Source: Pseudomonas sp. P818 (GTDB lineage: Bacteria > Pseudomonadota > Gammaproteobacteria > Pseudomonadales > Pseudomonadaceae). Taken from it: 64,000 nt of DNA. The notes under the pieces were generated by a model. The model searched no databases. It was not told the DNA's origin and saw only the letters and a list, made by a program, of their open reading frames with translations. Made by a program: the position numbers and the translations under genes. Every line of letters begins with the position of its first letter. Position 1 is the stretch's first letter. The stretch is from contig NZ_ATKM01000001.1 of the NCBI RefSeq assembly GCF_000418555.1, positions 124,001 through 188,000 of the forward strand. The letters are read 5' to 3'. Positions 63,332 through 64,000 of the stretch are shown in pieces.

Positions 63332-64000
63332 CTACAGCGCGAATGGCAGCGGCAGATCGACCTGCTGGCGCTGCGCCAGGCGGCGTTGGAATTCGGCGGG
63401 GTCGTGGATTAGCACTTCCTGCCCGGCGAAGGATTCGGCGGCGATCAGGCGTGACAGCCAGAAGCGCACGCAGGCCACGCGCAGCATGGCCGGCCACAGT
63501 TCGGCTTCGGCAGCGCTGAACGGGCGTAGCGCCGCATAGGCTCCCAGCAGAGCGCGGGCGCGAGCGCCGTCGAGGCTGCCGTCTTCGTGCGAGCACCAGT
63601 CGTTGAGGGTGATGGCCAGGTCGTAGAGCATCGGCCCGGAGCAGGCATTGTAGAAATCGATCACCCCGGCCAGATGGTTGCCGTCGAACAGCGCGTTGTC
63701 GCGGAACAGGTCGGCATGCAGGTTGGCCCTTGGCAGAGCGAGGATGCGCGGCTTCAGCTCGGCGATCTCGGCCAGTGCATCGCGCAGCAGCGGCAAAGCC
63801 TGCTCGTCGAGCTTCAGCGCCTGGCTCGGACCTTCGGCGAGCATCCAGTCCAGCCCGCGGTCGCTGCGCCGTTCGATCGGCGCATCACGCGTGGCCAGGT
63901 GAATGCGCGCCAGCAGGCTACCTACTTCCTGGCAGTGATGGGCGTTGGCCTCGCGCACATGCTTGCCGGAAAGGCGCGGCTGCAACAGCGCCGGCTTATC
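63332..64000 (-). CDS. thrB: Homoserine kinase (ThrB2 type), partial at 5' end
   Basis: The last 222 residues of a choline/aminoglycoside-kinase-fold homoserine kinase, the form Pseudomonas uses. LPRANLHADLFRDNALFDG is the catalytic loop with the Asp, and GVIDFYNACSGPMLYDLA the metal-binding loop. It phosphorylates homoserine on the way to threonine. The gene continues beyond base 64000 (frame open: DKPALLQPRLSGKH), so its start is not in the window. Confidence 0.9.
   Translation of the reverse strand, partial: DKPALLQPRLSGKHVREANAHHCQEVGSLLARIHLATRDAPIERRSDRGLDWMLAEGPSQALKLDEQALPLLRDALAEIAELKPRILALPRANLHADLFRDNALFDGNHLAGVIDFYNACSGPMLYDLAITLNDWCSHEDGSLDGARARALLGAYAALRPFSAAEAELWPAMLRVACVRFWLSRLIAAESFAGQEVLIHDPAEFQRRLAQRQQVDLPLPFAL

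Overview
The window reads as a high-GC gammaproteobacterial chromosome segment from the genus Pseudomonas, most likely the P. mendocina/P. oleovorans side of the genus (inference from gene content and REP-type repeats). The neighbourhoods trpBA-trpI, purEK-adhP, aspA with its LysR gene, the coxBAC/heme A cluster with senC, and thrB are all ones that lie close to the replication origin in P. aeruginosa. No rRNA, tRNA, CRISPR array, prophage or intact insertion sequence was seen.

Layout. 1-1450: the end of a SulP transporter, then a two-gene HTH-nucleotidyltransferase/HEPN-like module behind a double palindromic operator (candidate toxin-antitoxin pair). 1469-5183: trpBA and their activator gene trpI, unusually separated by a DUF3060 secreted-protein gene whose insertion site carries two copies of the presumed TrpI site. 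5316-10222: an MTHFR-family gene, then a Fur-box-led FecI/FecR/TonB-receptor iron-uptake signalling set. 10318-14191: dodecin, a lipoprotein, a nucleoside-recognition membrane protein, an Ivy lysozyme inhibitor, small membrane proteins behind a probable sigma-54 promoter, and a thioesterase. 14268-17525: a TRAP transporter (dctP divergent from dctQM). 17623-22335: a sugar-phosphate mutarotase, several small exported proteins, a solute-binding protein and purEK. 22612-25634: an adhP alcohol dehydrogenase gene broken by a 13-bp insertion, an exported protein of unknown role and an AraC regulator. 25627-30456: tandemly duplicated REP sequence, then an LTA-synthase-like sulfatase, a membrane protein, a BNR sialidase-like protein and two PepSY mini-proteins. 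30669-38047: acetylpolyamine amidohydrolase, a polyamine-binding protein, gamma-glutamyltransferase (followed by a remnant of a second polyamine-binding gene) and a large M48 metalloprotease. 38122-45641: LysR-aspA-dicarboxylate symporter, then MocR regulator, PaiB and two GNAT acetyltransferases. 45731-53588: a low-GC lipoprotein, an XRE regulator, alanine symporter, asparaginase, GNAT, RidA, a MITE-like element, glutaminase and an AEC carrier. 53578-63074: the aa3 cytochrome c oxidase cluster with its copper and heme A assembly genes. 63332-64000: the 3' part of thrB.

How they work together. Much of the window handles amino acids and nitrogen: trpBA, aspA, asparaginase, glutaminase, RidA, ggt, the alanine and dicarboxylate symporters and the polyamine genes. 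A second block builds the aa3 terminal oxidase. A third concerns the envelope: Ivy, sulfatase, sialidase-like protein, M48 protease and many small membrane proteins. The observations most worth following up are the MNT/HEPN module, the split trpI-trpBA region, the templated-looking insertion in adhP, the polyamine-binding-gene remnant beside ggt, the sigma-54 promoter at 13522, and the sulfatase/sialidase/PepSY cluster.
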